Positions 17,338 through 25,982 are shown, counted from the first letter of the stretch. The stretch: DNA of 64,000 nt from Ferdinandcohnia sp036962705 (GCF_036962705.1 NZ_JBALOQ010000015.1:33042-97041); one strand, 5' to 3'. Numbers and translations are program-made. Notes: generated by a model not told the origin, from the letters alone.

Positions 17338-18489
17338 ATGAATAAATTAGATTATGATAACCACTTACACCGGCAATGCATGAGCATAATTGACCTTTGT
17401 GATTCACAGATTGATGGGGTTTATAGTGGATTAGAAAATATTAGTGAATCAGTTTTGAAACAAGCACGTAACTTAACATTTACCGGTTGCGGTGATTCAT
17501 ATATGGCTTGTATCGCAGCGTTACCAGTTTTTCAAAAGTATACGGGAGCTTTTGCTTCAATAATTAAAGTTGAACGCGCAATTGATGCAACACGTTATAT
17601 GCCGATAGATCAACAATTCCCCGAAGATACGATGTTAGTAGCTGTTAGTGCTTCTGGCAGTCCTGCTCGCATATTTGAAGCATTAAAAAGGGCTAATAGC
17701 CATGGATATATGTCACTTGCAGTTAGTAATAATACAGAATCAAGAGCTGTCCAAGAAGCCCAAAATTCCCTAATTGTTAACACACCAAGTTTCCCAAATG
17801 CAAATCCCGGACTACGTAATTATTATGCTTCAGTAGTAGCTCTAATGATGCTAGCTGCAAAAATGGGAGAAGTAAAAGGGATTAGTAAAAAAGGAACATT
17901 AGATAGATTAACTGAGGCTATAAAAGAATATACAAAAAGTTACTCGCCAGTCCTTGAATCGATTGATAAGCAAATGTTTGAGTTGGCGAAAACTTGGAAG
18001 GATTTTGAAGGATTCAATTTTATTGGGGATGATACTGAACTCGCGACTGCAAGTTTCTGTTCAGCGAAGGTGATTGAAGTTAGTGGCATTATTTCATCGG
18101 TCGAAGATTCGGAGAATTGGTGTCATGTTAACACGTTTATTAGGAATCCAGAAAAAATTGGTACTATTATTTTTGCTGATAAACTAGCAAATAATAAATC
18201 TAGAATTATTGAAACAATAAAGCAAGCAAAAGGAATGAATCGGCCAATTTTGGTCATTACAAATGGAACCAAGGAAGACTTTGATATCCCAGAGGAAGTG
18301 AACGTATGCAGTATACCACAAGCACCTAGCGGGTATGAATTTTTATCACCTGTAATGAACTACCTTCCCGGGGCAATTTTAGCTAGTTATATTTCCCACC
18401 TTTTAAAAGAGCCATATTTTCGTGGCGATGGCATTTGGGCGCAAGAAGGTGTTGGAACGATAAAAAATAGTGAAATTGAAATCATTTGA
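17338..18489 (+). CDS. Double-SIS domain protein, paralogue 2
   Basis: This second 383-residue GlmS-isomerase-like protein has TGCGDSYMAC, VSASGSPARI and NFIGDDTELAT in the same places as paralogue 1. Shared blocks such as NPGLRNYYAS, DSENWCHVN and RPILVITN show common ancestry. I start at ATG 17338, nine bases after GGAGG; ATG 17332 is too close and a further upstream start at 17302 would overlap the YjbQ stop. The pair could be two isomerase steps or subunits of one heteromer. Fifth from last position in a run of SIS and YjbQ genes. Confidence 0.85.
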   Translation: MNKLDYDNHLHRQCMSIIDLCDSQIDGVYSGLENISESVLKQARNLTFTGCGDSYMACIAALPVFQKYTGAFASIIKVERAIDATRYMPIDQQFPEDTMLVAVSASGSPARIFEALKRANSHGYMSLAVSNNTESRAVQEAQNSLIVNTPSFPNANPGLRNYYASVVALMMLAAKMGEVKGISKKGTLDRLTEAIKEYTKSYSPVLESIDKQMFELAKTWKDFEGFNFIGDDTELATASFCSAKVIEVSGIISSVEDSENWCHVNTFIRNPEKIGTIIFADKLANNKSRIIETIKQAKGMNRPILVITNGTKEDFDIPEEVNVCSIPQAPSGYEFLSPVMNYLPGAILASYISHLLKEPYFRGDGIWAQEGVGTIKNSEIEII

Positions 18490-18506
18490 GAAGGGAGGAC
18501 TACAAT

Positions 18507-18911
18507 ATGCTGAAACAAAATGAACTAAATACGAATGAAAAATACCAACTAATTGAAATAACTAATCAAGTAAAAGAAGTAATAACTCAAAGTAATGTTA
18601 CAAATGGACTCTGTGTGATATTTGTCCCCCATAACGACGCAGGAGTAGTCATTAATTCTGTCGATGACCCTCTAATACAAGAAGATGTAATCGATGACCT
18701 AACAAGAATGTTTCCGTCAAGAGATAATTTTCAATTTGAAGGTAGTCTAACCGAGGGTTCAGCTCATTCAAAAAGCTCTATTGTTGGGCCTTCATTAGAC
18801 GTAATTATTGAAAATGGAGAACTAGTCTTAACTAAATCTCAAGGAATCTTTTTCTCTGAATTTAACGGTCCACAACAAAGGCAGTTCTATGTAAAAGCTT
18901 TTGGGAATTAA
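18507..18911 (+). CDS. YjbQ family protein, divergent paralogue 3
   Basis: This 134-residue third YjbQ homologue is the most divergent. The HTTAG motif reads HNDAG, the internal Lys-His pair is replaced (NFQFEG), while AHSKSSIVG keeps one His and GTWQ reads TKSQ. Loss of one conserved His suggests a non-catalytic or specialised subunit. The start is ATG 18507, eight bases after AAGGGAGG; an in-frame TTG at 18486 would overlap the SIS stop. It is the last gene of the sigma-54 operon and is followed by a strong terminator. Confidence 0.82.
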   Translation: MLKQNELNTNEKYQLIEITNQVKEVITQSNVTNGLCVIFVPHNDAGVVINSVDDPLIQEDVIDDLTRMFPSRDNFQFEGSLTEGSAHSKSSIVGPSLDVIIENGELVLTKSQGIFFSEFNGPQQRQFYVKAFGN

Positions 18912-18926
18912 GGTTAGGATGTAGAA

Positions 18927-18960
18927 AGGTTTAAATAATTTTATTATTTAAACCTTTTTT
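18927..18960 (+). terminator. Rho-independent terminator ending the sigma-54 operon
   Basis: A 13-bp perfect stem (18927-18939 with 18943-18955), a 3-base loop and a run of six Ts follow the third yjbQ gene. It marks the end of the roughly 10.4-kb transcript that begins at the -24/-12 promoter. Confidence 0.88.
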
Positions 18961-19033
18961 ATAATAATTCCATAAAAGATTCTTTAGAATCACAGTAAAA
19001 AATTATCAATTTACTTTTATATAAGGGGCTACG

Positions 19034-20011
19034 ATGGATTCTAATATTGCTATTTTAACTACACTTTTATCTTCTGCGATGTGGGGCTCATGGTTTTTAT
19101 CACTCAAATATCTAGGAAGGTACCCTATATCAGGTTTTGTTCTTTGGCTTTATAGTTCATCATTTATCATTGTATGGATCATTGTTCTGCTTTTTACTCC
19201 CCTTAATCAAATAATTGGAGAGATAACTGATAAAAATATATCCTTTATTTTTATTATATTGCTTTCAGGAGCGTTAATGGCGGTTGGAATGCACATGCAG
19301 TTGATATTTATGAATAAGTCAGGTTTGATTCTAGTAATCTCAATTTCTAGTGCCTTTTCAGCCATTTTTGGCCTAATTATCTCTATTTTGGTTGGCGGTC
19401 TACCAGAAACAGTGTCAATAAATTTTGTATTGTTGGCAGCAGTCATCCTTCTAATAGCAAGTTTTATTTGTCAATATTCCGGGGTTTTAAGGGATCGGGA
19501 TCGGAACGGAAAAGGCGAAAAAGAAAGGGTGGGCTTTAGAAGCTATCTGCTTCTGATATTGAGCAATTTTCTCTTAACGGGATACGTTTATGGATATTCA
19601 ATAGGAACAAGGACGGAAATGAACCCCGATGGATTGCCGCCATTAATCTGCGTAGCGGTTTTAGTTACTGGTTCATTTATAGGTGCTTTCCTTTCGACTA
19701 GTCTAGTAACCACTAGAAATAAGGAATGGAAGGAAGTACTGAACCTTAAAAAAGCACTCCCGATTTTAATGGGTAGTCTCTCTGGAATATGCCATTATGG
19801 AGGCAATATTTTAAGTATCTTTACGGCCCCTATCCTAAGCGTACCAGTGACATTTCTACTTGGTCAAACATCTCATATGTGGACTTACTTATGGGGGATT
19901 ATTTTTAAAGAGTATAATGGTACAAAAATATCTACTAAATTAACATTGGGTGCAGGTATCTTCGTTTATGTTATAGGTATCTTCCTTTTATCATTCGGAT
20001 TGTATGATTAA
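19034..20011 (+). CDS. GRP/DMT-type sugar transporter
   Basis: This 325-residue polytopic protein with about ten transmembrane segments belongs to the drug/metabolite transporter superfamily. The MWGSWFLSLKYLG start resembles the glucose/ribose porter (GRP, GlcU-like) branch, which takes up sugars with protons. A charged loop (RDRDRNGKGEKER) divides the two repeats. It has its own start after AAGGGG, beyond the operon terminator, so it is probably a separate unit. With the nucleoside hydrolases it may handle a free pentose or similar sugar. Substrate unknown. Confidence 0.72.
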   Translation: MDSNIAILTTLLSSAMWGSWFLSLKYLGRYPISGFVLWLYSSSFIIVWIIVLLFTPLNQIIGEITDKNISFIFIILLSGALMAVGMHMQLIFMNKSGLILVISISSAFSAIFGLIISILVGGLPETVSINFVLLAAVILLIASFICQYSGVLRDRDRNGKGEKERVGFRSYLLLILSNFLLTGYVYGYSIGTRTEMNPDGLPPLICVAVLVTGSFIGAFLSTSLVTTRNKEWKEVLNLKKALPILMGSLSGICHYGGNILSIFTAPILSVPVTFLLGQTSHMWTYLWGIIFKEYNGTKISTKLTLGAGIFVYVIGIFLLSFGLYD

Positions 20012-20060
20012 TAGAATTCTCCAGAATGACAGACCATGAAGCGCCGTATTTGCTACGAGA

Positions 20061-20147
20061 GTAGTTGCGGTTGTTGTTACTCGTGAGGGAGCTCAATCAT
20101 CCATTCCAACATTGGATGAACTTGAAAGTCATTTAACGAATGCTTAA
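20061..20147 (+). pseudogene. Fragment of an AMP-forming acyl-CoA synthetase C-terminus
   Basis: One frame reads VVAVVVTREGAQSSIPTLDE then LESHLTNA and stop. This is the pattern of the C-terminal domain of acyl-CoA synthetases (consensus VVAxVVLREGAxxTxEELxxHL). No start or upstream domain is present, and the fragment ends early. It is a short relic, so the assignment rests on about 28 residues. Confidence 0.5.
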
Positions 20148-20176
20148 GTCAATATCATACTAAGGGTGGTGTCATA

Positions 20177-21136
20177 TTGGAAAATGTAAAACGGATTATT
20201 TTAGATGTAGATACGGGTATAGATGACGCACTTGCGATTATTTATGCCATTAAATCAAAAAATATTGTAATAGAAGGCATAACCACAGGCTTTGGAAATG
20301 TTTCAGTAGAGCAGGCAACAGTGAATACCTTAAAAATGATTGATTTAGCTGGTCCTGCATATGATATTCCAGTTGCAATGGGAGCCGGTAAACCACTTGT
20401 AAGGGAAATGCGAGCCCCTTCAGTTGCTATTCATGGAAGTGATGGTCTAGGTGGGTACGATCTGCCTGAAACAAAAAGAACACCTATTGAAGAAAGTGCT
20501 CCAAATTTTATAATTCGTAAAATAAATGAAAGTATCAATAAACTAACGCTCGTTTTTACTGGCAGACTTACAAACTTAGCGATTGCCTTAGCAAAGGATC
20601 CTTCAATTGCATCAAAAGTTGAGAGACTCGTTTTAATGGGTGGGGCTTTAAAAGTACCTGGGAATATTACTGAGGTAGCTGAAGCAAATATACATGGTGA
20701 TCCAGAAGCAGCTCATCGTGTCTTCGAATCGGGTATTCCGATTACAATGGTTGGGTTGGACGTCACATCTAATACCAAATTTGGAGAAGCCGAATTCGAT
20801 TTACTTATGGAGAAGCTGACGGATAAACAGCAAGCACTTAAAGACTTCTTTTATCATGTATTTAAATTTAGCTTTGAAGCAAGTAATCGTTTAAATGAAG
20901 GGAAGTTTCGCCTTATGCATGACCCACTTGCTGTAGGTGTAGCGGAAGACTCTAGTATTGTAGCAACCGAAGATTACTATATTTATATTGAAACTAAAGG
21001 GACATTGTCAATGGGAGCAACATTAGCAGATTTGAGGTTACCCCAAACAAAAACAAACGCTTCTGTCTGTATGAAAGTAAATGATCAATTATTTCTGAAT
21101 CGCTATATTGATACAATTGCATCAAATGAACGATAA
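20177..21136 (+). CDS. Inosine/uridine-preferring nucleoside hydrolase family protein 1
   Basis: A 319-residue IunH-type N-ribosyl hydrolase that splits a nucleoside into base and ribose. DVDTGIDDALA (residues 10-20) is the calcium-binding DxDxxxDD signature, and the VLMGGA and DPEAAH segments are typical. The LNLTI-type loop residues vary in the family, so base preference cannot be read. The start is TTG 20177 after AAGGGTGG. The next gene encodes a paralogue, and an SDR follows. The cluster suggests that the imported compound may be a riboside. Confidence 0.9.
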   Translation: MENVKRIILDVDTGIDDALAIIYAIKSKNIVIEGITTGFGNVSVEQATVNTLKMIDLAGPAYDIPVAMGAGKPLVREMRAPSVAIHGSDGLGGYDLPETKRTPIEESAPNFIIRKINESINKLTLVFTGRLTNLAIALAKDPSIASKVERLVLMGGALKVPGNITEVAEANIHGDPEAAHRVFESGIPITMVGLDVTSNTKFGEAEFDLLMEKLTDKQQALKDFFYHVFKFSFEASNRLNEGKFRLMHDPLAVGVAEDSSIVATEDYYIYIETKGTLSMGATLADLRLPQTKTNASVCMKVNDQLFLNRYIDTIASNER

Positions 21137-21152
21137 GGATGGGAGTGTCAGC

Positions 21153-22082
21153 ATGGAAAAGATAATACTGGATGTCGATACTGGAATTGATGATACATTA
21201 GCTTTAGTATACGCTGTACGTTCTCCTCAAACGAATGTATTGGGGATTACAACATGCTTTGGGAATGTTTCAGTTGAAAATGCAACGGAAAATACATTAC
21301 ATGTCCTGGAGCTTCTTGATGCAAACATACCTGTAGCTGCAGGGGCGGGCGCACCAATTTTTCATTCAATGATAAAACAATATTCAACCCATTTTCATGG
21401 GGAAAATGGATTAGCGAATGTAGATTATACAAAACCAACACAAACCCCCTTATCCATTCATGCAACCGAATTTATCATTGAACAGATTAAGAAGCATCCA
21501 CATGAAGTGACTTTGATTTGTGTGGGATCACTTACAAATCTTGCATTAGTCATACTCCAAGAACCCGAAATTGTTTCATTAATTAAAAAGGTTGTCATTA
21601 TGGGAGGTGCAGTGACTGTACAAGGAAACAACCAAATGCATGCAGAGGCTAATATTTATGCTGATCCCGAGGCGGCGGATATTGTGTTCAAGTCAGGAGC
21701 ACCAATAACGTTAGTGGGGCTGGATGTTACGATGAAAACAAAGTTGACACGTCAAGAAGTAAAAAAGTGGGAAGAAATCGATTCCCCTTTGAGCAAGCTT
21801 TTATCCCAGATTACAAACTTATATATCGACAGCTATGTTAAATACCAAGGATATAATCATTATTGCAATTTACATGATCCATTAGCGGTAGCTGTTGCAC
21901 TAGACCCAAGTTTAGTTGAAGTAAAACCGATGTTCGTCCAGGTTGATCTTGAAGGTCATTATTCCTATGGTCGAACCGTTCCAGACTTGCGATCTCGATC
22001 TACAAAGGAACCGAACATGAATGTCTGCATTGGTGTAGATGAATCGAGGTTTAAGAATCATTTTTTACACACAATCTTTTAG
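21153..22082 (+). CDS. Inosine/uridine-preferring nucleoside hydrolase family protein 2
   Basis: A 309-residue paralogue of the preceding gene with DVDTGIDDTLALVY at its N-terminus, VIMGGA and DPEAAD, and a conserved HDPLAVAVAL segment. The start is ATG 21153, eight bases after GGGAG; a longer reading from 21108 would overlap the upstream gene. The two hydrolases differ across most loops, pointing to two substrates or a heteromer. Seventeen bases separate the genes, so they are co-transcribed. Confidence 0.9.
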   Translation: MEKIILDVDTGIDDTLALVYAVRSPQTNVLGITTCFGNVSVENATENTLHVLELLDANIPVAAGAGAPIFHSMIKQYSTHFHGENGLANVDYTKPTQTPLSIHATEFIIEQIKKHPHEVTLICVGSLTNLALVILQEPEIVSLIKKVVIMGGAVTVQGNNQMHAEANIYADPEAADIVFKSGAPITLVGLDVTMKTKLTRQEVKKWEEIDSPLSKLLSQITNLYIDSYVKYQGYNHYCNLHDPLAVAVALDPSLVEVKPMFVQVDLEGHYSYGRTVPDLRSRSTKEPNMNVCIGVDESRFKNHFLHTIF

Positions 22083-22119
22083 AAAAGATTTCGTTAGAGA
22101 TGCAATAGGGGGAGAAGGC

Positions 22120-22812
22120 ATGGAAAAGAAAGTAGTTGTGATTACAGGTGCTGGAAGTGGACTAGGGGCCTCACTGGCAAAAAAATATTCTAATCAAGGT
22201 GCACATGTTTGTTTAATTGGTCGTAACCAAGAAAAATTAGAGCGTACCGCTAGCTTTTTACAAAATGAATATTCGATTTACCAGCTTGATGTTACGGTAA
22301 AGAGGGATGTGGAAGAAGTCTTTCAGGCTATATATAAGGAAGTAGGGTTAATAGACTTATTGATTAATAATGCTGGCTTGGGGATATTCGATTTAGCTGA
22401 GCGACTCGATGAGAAATCCGTTCATGACATGATTGATATAAACTTAAAAGGAACCATATTTTGTTCACAAGAAGTGCTACCACAGATGAAGGCAATTAAT
22501 AAAGGCATTATCGCAAATATTGTATCTACTGCTGGACTAGAAGGAAAAGTAAATGAGTCCGTATACTGTGCCAGCAAATTTGGTGTCCGGGGCTTTACAG
22601 AAAGTTTGTTTGTTGAGCTACAAGATACTTCTGTGCAGATTTATGCAGCTTATATGGGTGGAATGAAGACGGAATTTTGGGATGGTATCTATAAAGAAGA
22701 GGAAATGAATCATATGATGGAAGCAGATGATATAGCAGATATCATAATTGACAACCTAAAACCTCGAAAGAATTTGAGCGTACCGCAGGTTGTAATTAAA
22801 AACAAACTTTGA
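22120..22812 (+). CDS. Short-chain dehydrogenase/reductase (SDR)
   Basis: This 230-residue SDR has the NAD(P) loop TGAGSGLG near residue 10, NNAG, and YCASK as the catalytic Tyr-Lys pair. The start is ATG 22120 after AGGGGGAGAAGG; a frame from 22039 would overlap the nucleoside hydrolase end. It is the last gene of the nucleoside hydrolase unit. It lacks the C-terminal extension of fatty-acid SDRs. A role in reducing a sugar or ring-opened product is guesswork. Confidence 0.85.
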   Translation: MEKKVVVITGAGSGLGASLAKKYSNQGAHVCLIGRNQEKLERTASFLQNEYSIYQLDVTVKRDVEEVFQAIYKEVGLIDLLINNAGLGIFDLAERLDEKSVHDMIDINLKGTIFCSQEVLPQMKAINKGIIANIVSTAGLEGKVNESVYCASKFGVRGFTESLFVELQDTSVQIYAAYMGGMKTEFWDGIYKEEEMNHMMEADDIADIIIDNLKPRKNLSVPQVVIKNKL

Positions 22813-22818
22813 AAACAC

Positions 22819-22839
22819 GGGGACAGGTACAATGTCCCC
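22819..22839 (+). terminator. GGGGACA/TGTCCCC hairpin (repeat family member)
   Basis: GGGGACA (22819-22825) pairs with TGTCCCC (22833-22839) seven bases after the SDR stop. It belongs to the dispersed GGGACAGG repeat family and may end the nucleoside hydrolase transcript. Confidence 0.55.
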
Positions 22840-23504
22840 TATTATTTTCCACCGAGAACATGGTTACTATTTTTTAGCTAATCTTTGCTTTTGTGACAAA
22901 GAAATTATCCAATCTAAGCCCTTTGCCAATATGCAAGTCTTCCGCCAAGAAAAAGTTTTACATAATATTAATTTTCTTTTAGAGGTATCTGTAATTACGG
23001 GTATCTCCATTTAATTTTGACGATTATTCGAACACTGGGACGGTTCTTGTGTTTCCGGGATTCGGTGCCTGCCCCCTCTATGATAAAGATTTACAATGTT
23101 AAAACGACCGTTAATGCCCCCACAATACTTGCAACTCTTTAATATTTAAATTCACTGCAAATAAAAAAGCATTCCTAAGAGTGCATCAGTTAAAGAAGGG
23201 ACAACATACCTCTATTATTACGGTGGAAAGATAGAACGATCTTTTTGAAAAATAAAGAGGGAGAAGAGAAGTCAATTAATGATGATTTCTCTTCTCTCAT
23301 TTTTTTACATTTATTTCCGGAAGGGTGGAAGATAAGTCCTATAGGTATACCCTCATTGAGTGACAAAAGTACCGAATAGTACAAATTATCAGGAGGTTCA
23401 TTGAAATACTGGTATTTCGCAGGTATACTATGATTAGGTTTGGGTATTATCAGACTATTCAAACTTATTTTTGTGGCGAATGAAAGGAGAGGGGGAGCTA
23501 AAAA
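22840..23504. other. Intergenic region without a supportable gene
   Basis: No convincing coding sequence was seen on either strand. A hairpin with arms 23261-23270 and 23287-23296 followed by a run of Ts at 23300-23307 looks like a plus-strand terminator with no gene before it, so a small RNA or leader could end there. A degenerate GGGACGG repeat copy lies near 23037-23060. The pectate lyase binding site (AAAGGAGAGGGGG) lies just before 23505. Confidence 0.5.
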
Positions 23505-25913
23505 ATGAAATTTTTAAAAGTAAAAAAAGTGATGACCATCGCTTTAGCCGCGACCATGTTTTTTACGCCTTTCGGGATTGCGCCTGTGATGGCACAAGAT
23601 GTGTCCGCTTCGGAAACATCAAGTGAAATCGCGGTCAACGAAGCGGGTATCTGGTTCGAAACTGCGTTTGCCGTCTGGACGGGTGACATCAATGCCAAAT
23701 ACGAAGTTTATGTGAAAGGGGACAACGTTATCGACTGGCGTGACGGTAGCCCGATACCCGACTTCCTGACAGACTGGACATTAGTCAATGATGAGGCTAA
23801 TGCGCCATTGGTGCGTGTGGTCGACCCGGCAAGAAATACATGGCGCGCCGATATCCCGGGGCTTCCGGAAGGTGCTTACGAGATTCAAGTGAGATTTGAT
23901 GGAAAAGTTATACATAGATTCTCGAACTTGCAGACAGAAGCCTTCCCGCGTAATGGTGCGGCGTTTGTTCCATCAAATGAAAATCCATACGAAGGGAACC
24001 ATGATTTTGCTTTAGATGGCGCTATCGGCGGCTATTTACCTGATGGTCGTGTAAATCCGGCCGCGAAGATTGTTTACATCACGCCTGAAACCGCTACGCA
24101 ATATGCAAACAGCTTGTTTAACGATAGCAGCCGTGGATCGATTGCCAATCAAAAACAGCCGCTGATTGTCCGCTTTGTCGGGACCATTACCGGACGCGGC
24201 GCTTCGATTGGAGCAGGCAACGGGAATGTCACCATCGAAGGGATTGGGCCGGATGCGACTCTTTCTCACGGTCCGACCTTGATTGGGACAGGCGGTGCCC
24301 ACAATGTCGTCATCCAGAACATGAATTTCGATTATTGGACCGGTGATGCCGTTGAGATTCATGGTGGAGGCACAAACCAAAGAGCTTCAAACATTTGGGT
24401 ACATAACAACACCTTCGGCTATGGTCAAAACCTGCACTTGGCCAATGCCGCTGACCCAGATCAGGCAAAAGGTGATGGCGCGTTGGACATCGTTAACCAC
24501 GCACGGAATTACACTGTCGCTTACAACCACTTCGCTGGCAGCAGTAAAGTCATGCTGATTGGCGGCGGTGCGGGATCGATCAGCGAACACTATGGAACGA
24601 TCCATCACAACTGGTTTCAAGGAACAGAAGAACGGACCCCACGGGTACGTAATGGACGTGTCCATGTTTACAACAACTTATTCGAAGATGTCCAAGGGCA
24701 TCCTTACCATGATACTTTATTGGAAAGAAATACTGGTTACGGAATCGGAGCCGCACACAACGCTACCATTTGGGCGGAAGGGAATATTTTTGACAATGTC
24801 AACTTCCCGTTCTTAAGAAGCCGCCAAGGTCATGCCCGCGGATCTCAAGACAATGGGTTTGGAATTGACTTGCCAAACAATTCTCCGAATGCCGGATTTA
24901 ACCACTTCTTCGGTGACGCACCTGGATACATCGTCGCGCGGGAGGCAGTCTTTGAAGGGGACTTCCCTGAAACAATGGAAGGCTTCAGATTGGGATCCGA
25001 TGTGAAATCTGGCATGACCCAAGCTGATTTGGATGCCCTAAGGGCGGATGCTTCACAACTAGAGCCAAACGTTTTAGATGCGGCCTCGTCAAAGAATTTC
25101 AATGTGAAAGAAGACATTGGGATTGTTGTTGCTTCCGATTCGACTACTCAGAATCCGAACATGACCACAAGCCCGGCTTCGCAATTGGATTGGGCGTTCC
25201 GTCCGAGCCGTCAAGGCGTATGGCCGACGGGGACAGCAGATTTTGCAACTGCTTTGAGGACAGAAATCCAAACAAATTCTGGTTCCCAGTCCGATATCGC
25301 GCCTGTTTCTGCTCCGGCTGCGCCTGAAATCACTGACGTCCGGATCAATGAGGAAGTCCGTTCCGCATTTGGTACGGCTCATATTCCGGCCCCTGGTAAG
25401 ATTATTGTTCACGAAGGTACTTTCACGATCGATTGGGCCAACAACGACGTGTTGACCGAAAACTATGAACTCCAGTTGAACACAAATAAAGGCGGGTGGG
25501 TCACCTTAGCAGAAATCGCTCACAATACACGGGCGAAAAGTTTTATCACTCATGATATCGATCAATTCGCCAACTTGAATGGCATTTTTGCTAAAGCGGA
25601 AAACGGCGGTATGTATCAATTCAGAATCCGCGCATTGAACGCTGCTGGTGCCAGTGAGTGGTCTGATGTGGTTGTCGTGGATACTGTTGAAACGGCGGTA
25701 GCTTCTGCTGTAGTCAACAAGTTGAGAGGAAATCAAAATGAATTGGCCATCACTATCGATGAAGTCTATGCAGACGGTACCGGAAGCGGGACATTGACTG
25801 AGACCATCCTCATTAAAAACAATGCTGAGGGAATTTACCGAGTGGGACGTTACGATGTATTCGTCAACACGAAAGGCAATACTAAGGTCCTTGAAATCTA
25901 TATCGTCGAATAG
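23505..25913 (+). CDS. Secreted pectate lyase family 1 protein with fibronectin-like C-terminal region
   Basis: This 802-residue exported protein has a signal peptide (residues 1-30, cut after PVMA), an N-terminal beta-rich region, and a parallel beta-helix of the PL1 pectate lyase family. KGDGALDIVNHARN supplies calcium ligands, and RTPRVRNGRVHVYNN matches the catalytic Arg motif RxPxxR of PL1 enzymes. A fibronectin type III-like domain follows at about 600-725, then a short unrecognised domain ending EIYIVE. It probably cleaves pectin by beta-elimination outside the cell. By eye the gene is clearly richer in GC than its neighbours (codons such as GCG, GGC, CCG), which points to horizontal transfer. 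Confidence 0.88.
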   Translation: MKFLKVKKVMTIALAATMFFTPFGIAPVMAQDVSASETSSEIAVNEAGIWFETAFAVWTGDINAKYEVYVKGDNVIDWRDGSPIPDFLTDWTLVNDEANAPLVRVVDPARNTWRADIPGLPEGAYEIQVRFDGKVIHRFSNLQTEAFPRNGAAFVPSNENPYEGNHDFALDGAIGGYLPDGRVNPAAKIVYITPETATQYANSLFNDSSRGSIANQKQPLIVRFVGTITGRGASIGAGNGNVTIEGIGPDATLSHGPTLIGTGGAHNVVIQNMNFDYWTGDAVEIHGGGTNQRASNIWVHNNTFGYGQNLHLANAADPDQAKGDGALDIVNHARNYTVAYNHFAGSSKVMLIGGGAGSISEHYGTIHHNWFQGTEERTPRVRNGRVHVYNNLFEDVQGHPYHDTLLERNTGYGIGAAHNATIWAEGNIFDNVNFPFLRSRQGHARGSQDNGFGIDLPNNSPNAGFNHFFGDAPGYIVAREAVFEGDFPETMEGFRLGSDVKSGMTQADLDALRADASQLEPNVLDAASSKNFNVKEDIGIVVASDSTTQNPNMTTSPASQLDWAFRPSRQGVWPTGTADFATALRTEIQTNSGSQSDIAPVSAPAAPEITDVRINEEVRSAFGTAHIPAPGKIIVHEGTFTIDWANNDVLTENYELQLNTNKGGWVTLAEIAHNTRAKSFITHDIDQFANLNGIFAKAENGGMYQFRIRALNAAGASEWSDVVVVDTVETAVASAVVNKLRGNQNELAITIDEVYADGTGSGTLTETILIKNNAEGIYRVGRYDVFVNTKGNTKVLEIYIVE

Positions 25914-25920
25914 CAGGGGT

Positions 25921-25957
25921 AACAGGGGACGGTTCTACCGTTCCCCTGTTTTTTTTT
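25921..25957 (+). terminator. Rho-independent terminator of the pectate lyase gene
   Basis: AACAGGGGA pairs with TCCCCTGTT (25942-25950), extended by CGGT/ACCG with one bulge, and is followed by eight or nine Ts. The stem itself is a GGGAC-type repeat. Confidence 0.88.
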
Positions 25958-25982
25958 CAACAGAACGAAAATAGAACCAAAT

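Noticed and set aside
22832..23014. 60-codon frame after the SDR
   Set aside because: It starts inside a hairpin repeat, lacks an SD and resembles no family.
24036..25412. Several long antisense and out-of-frame ORFs inside the pectate lyase gene (24036-24380, 24387-24665, 24845-25117, 25089-25412 and others)
   Set aside because: They arise from the GC-rich codon pattern of the lyase, have no ribosome binding sites and no recognisable domains.
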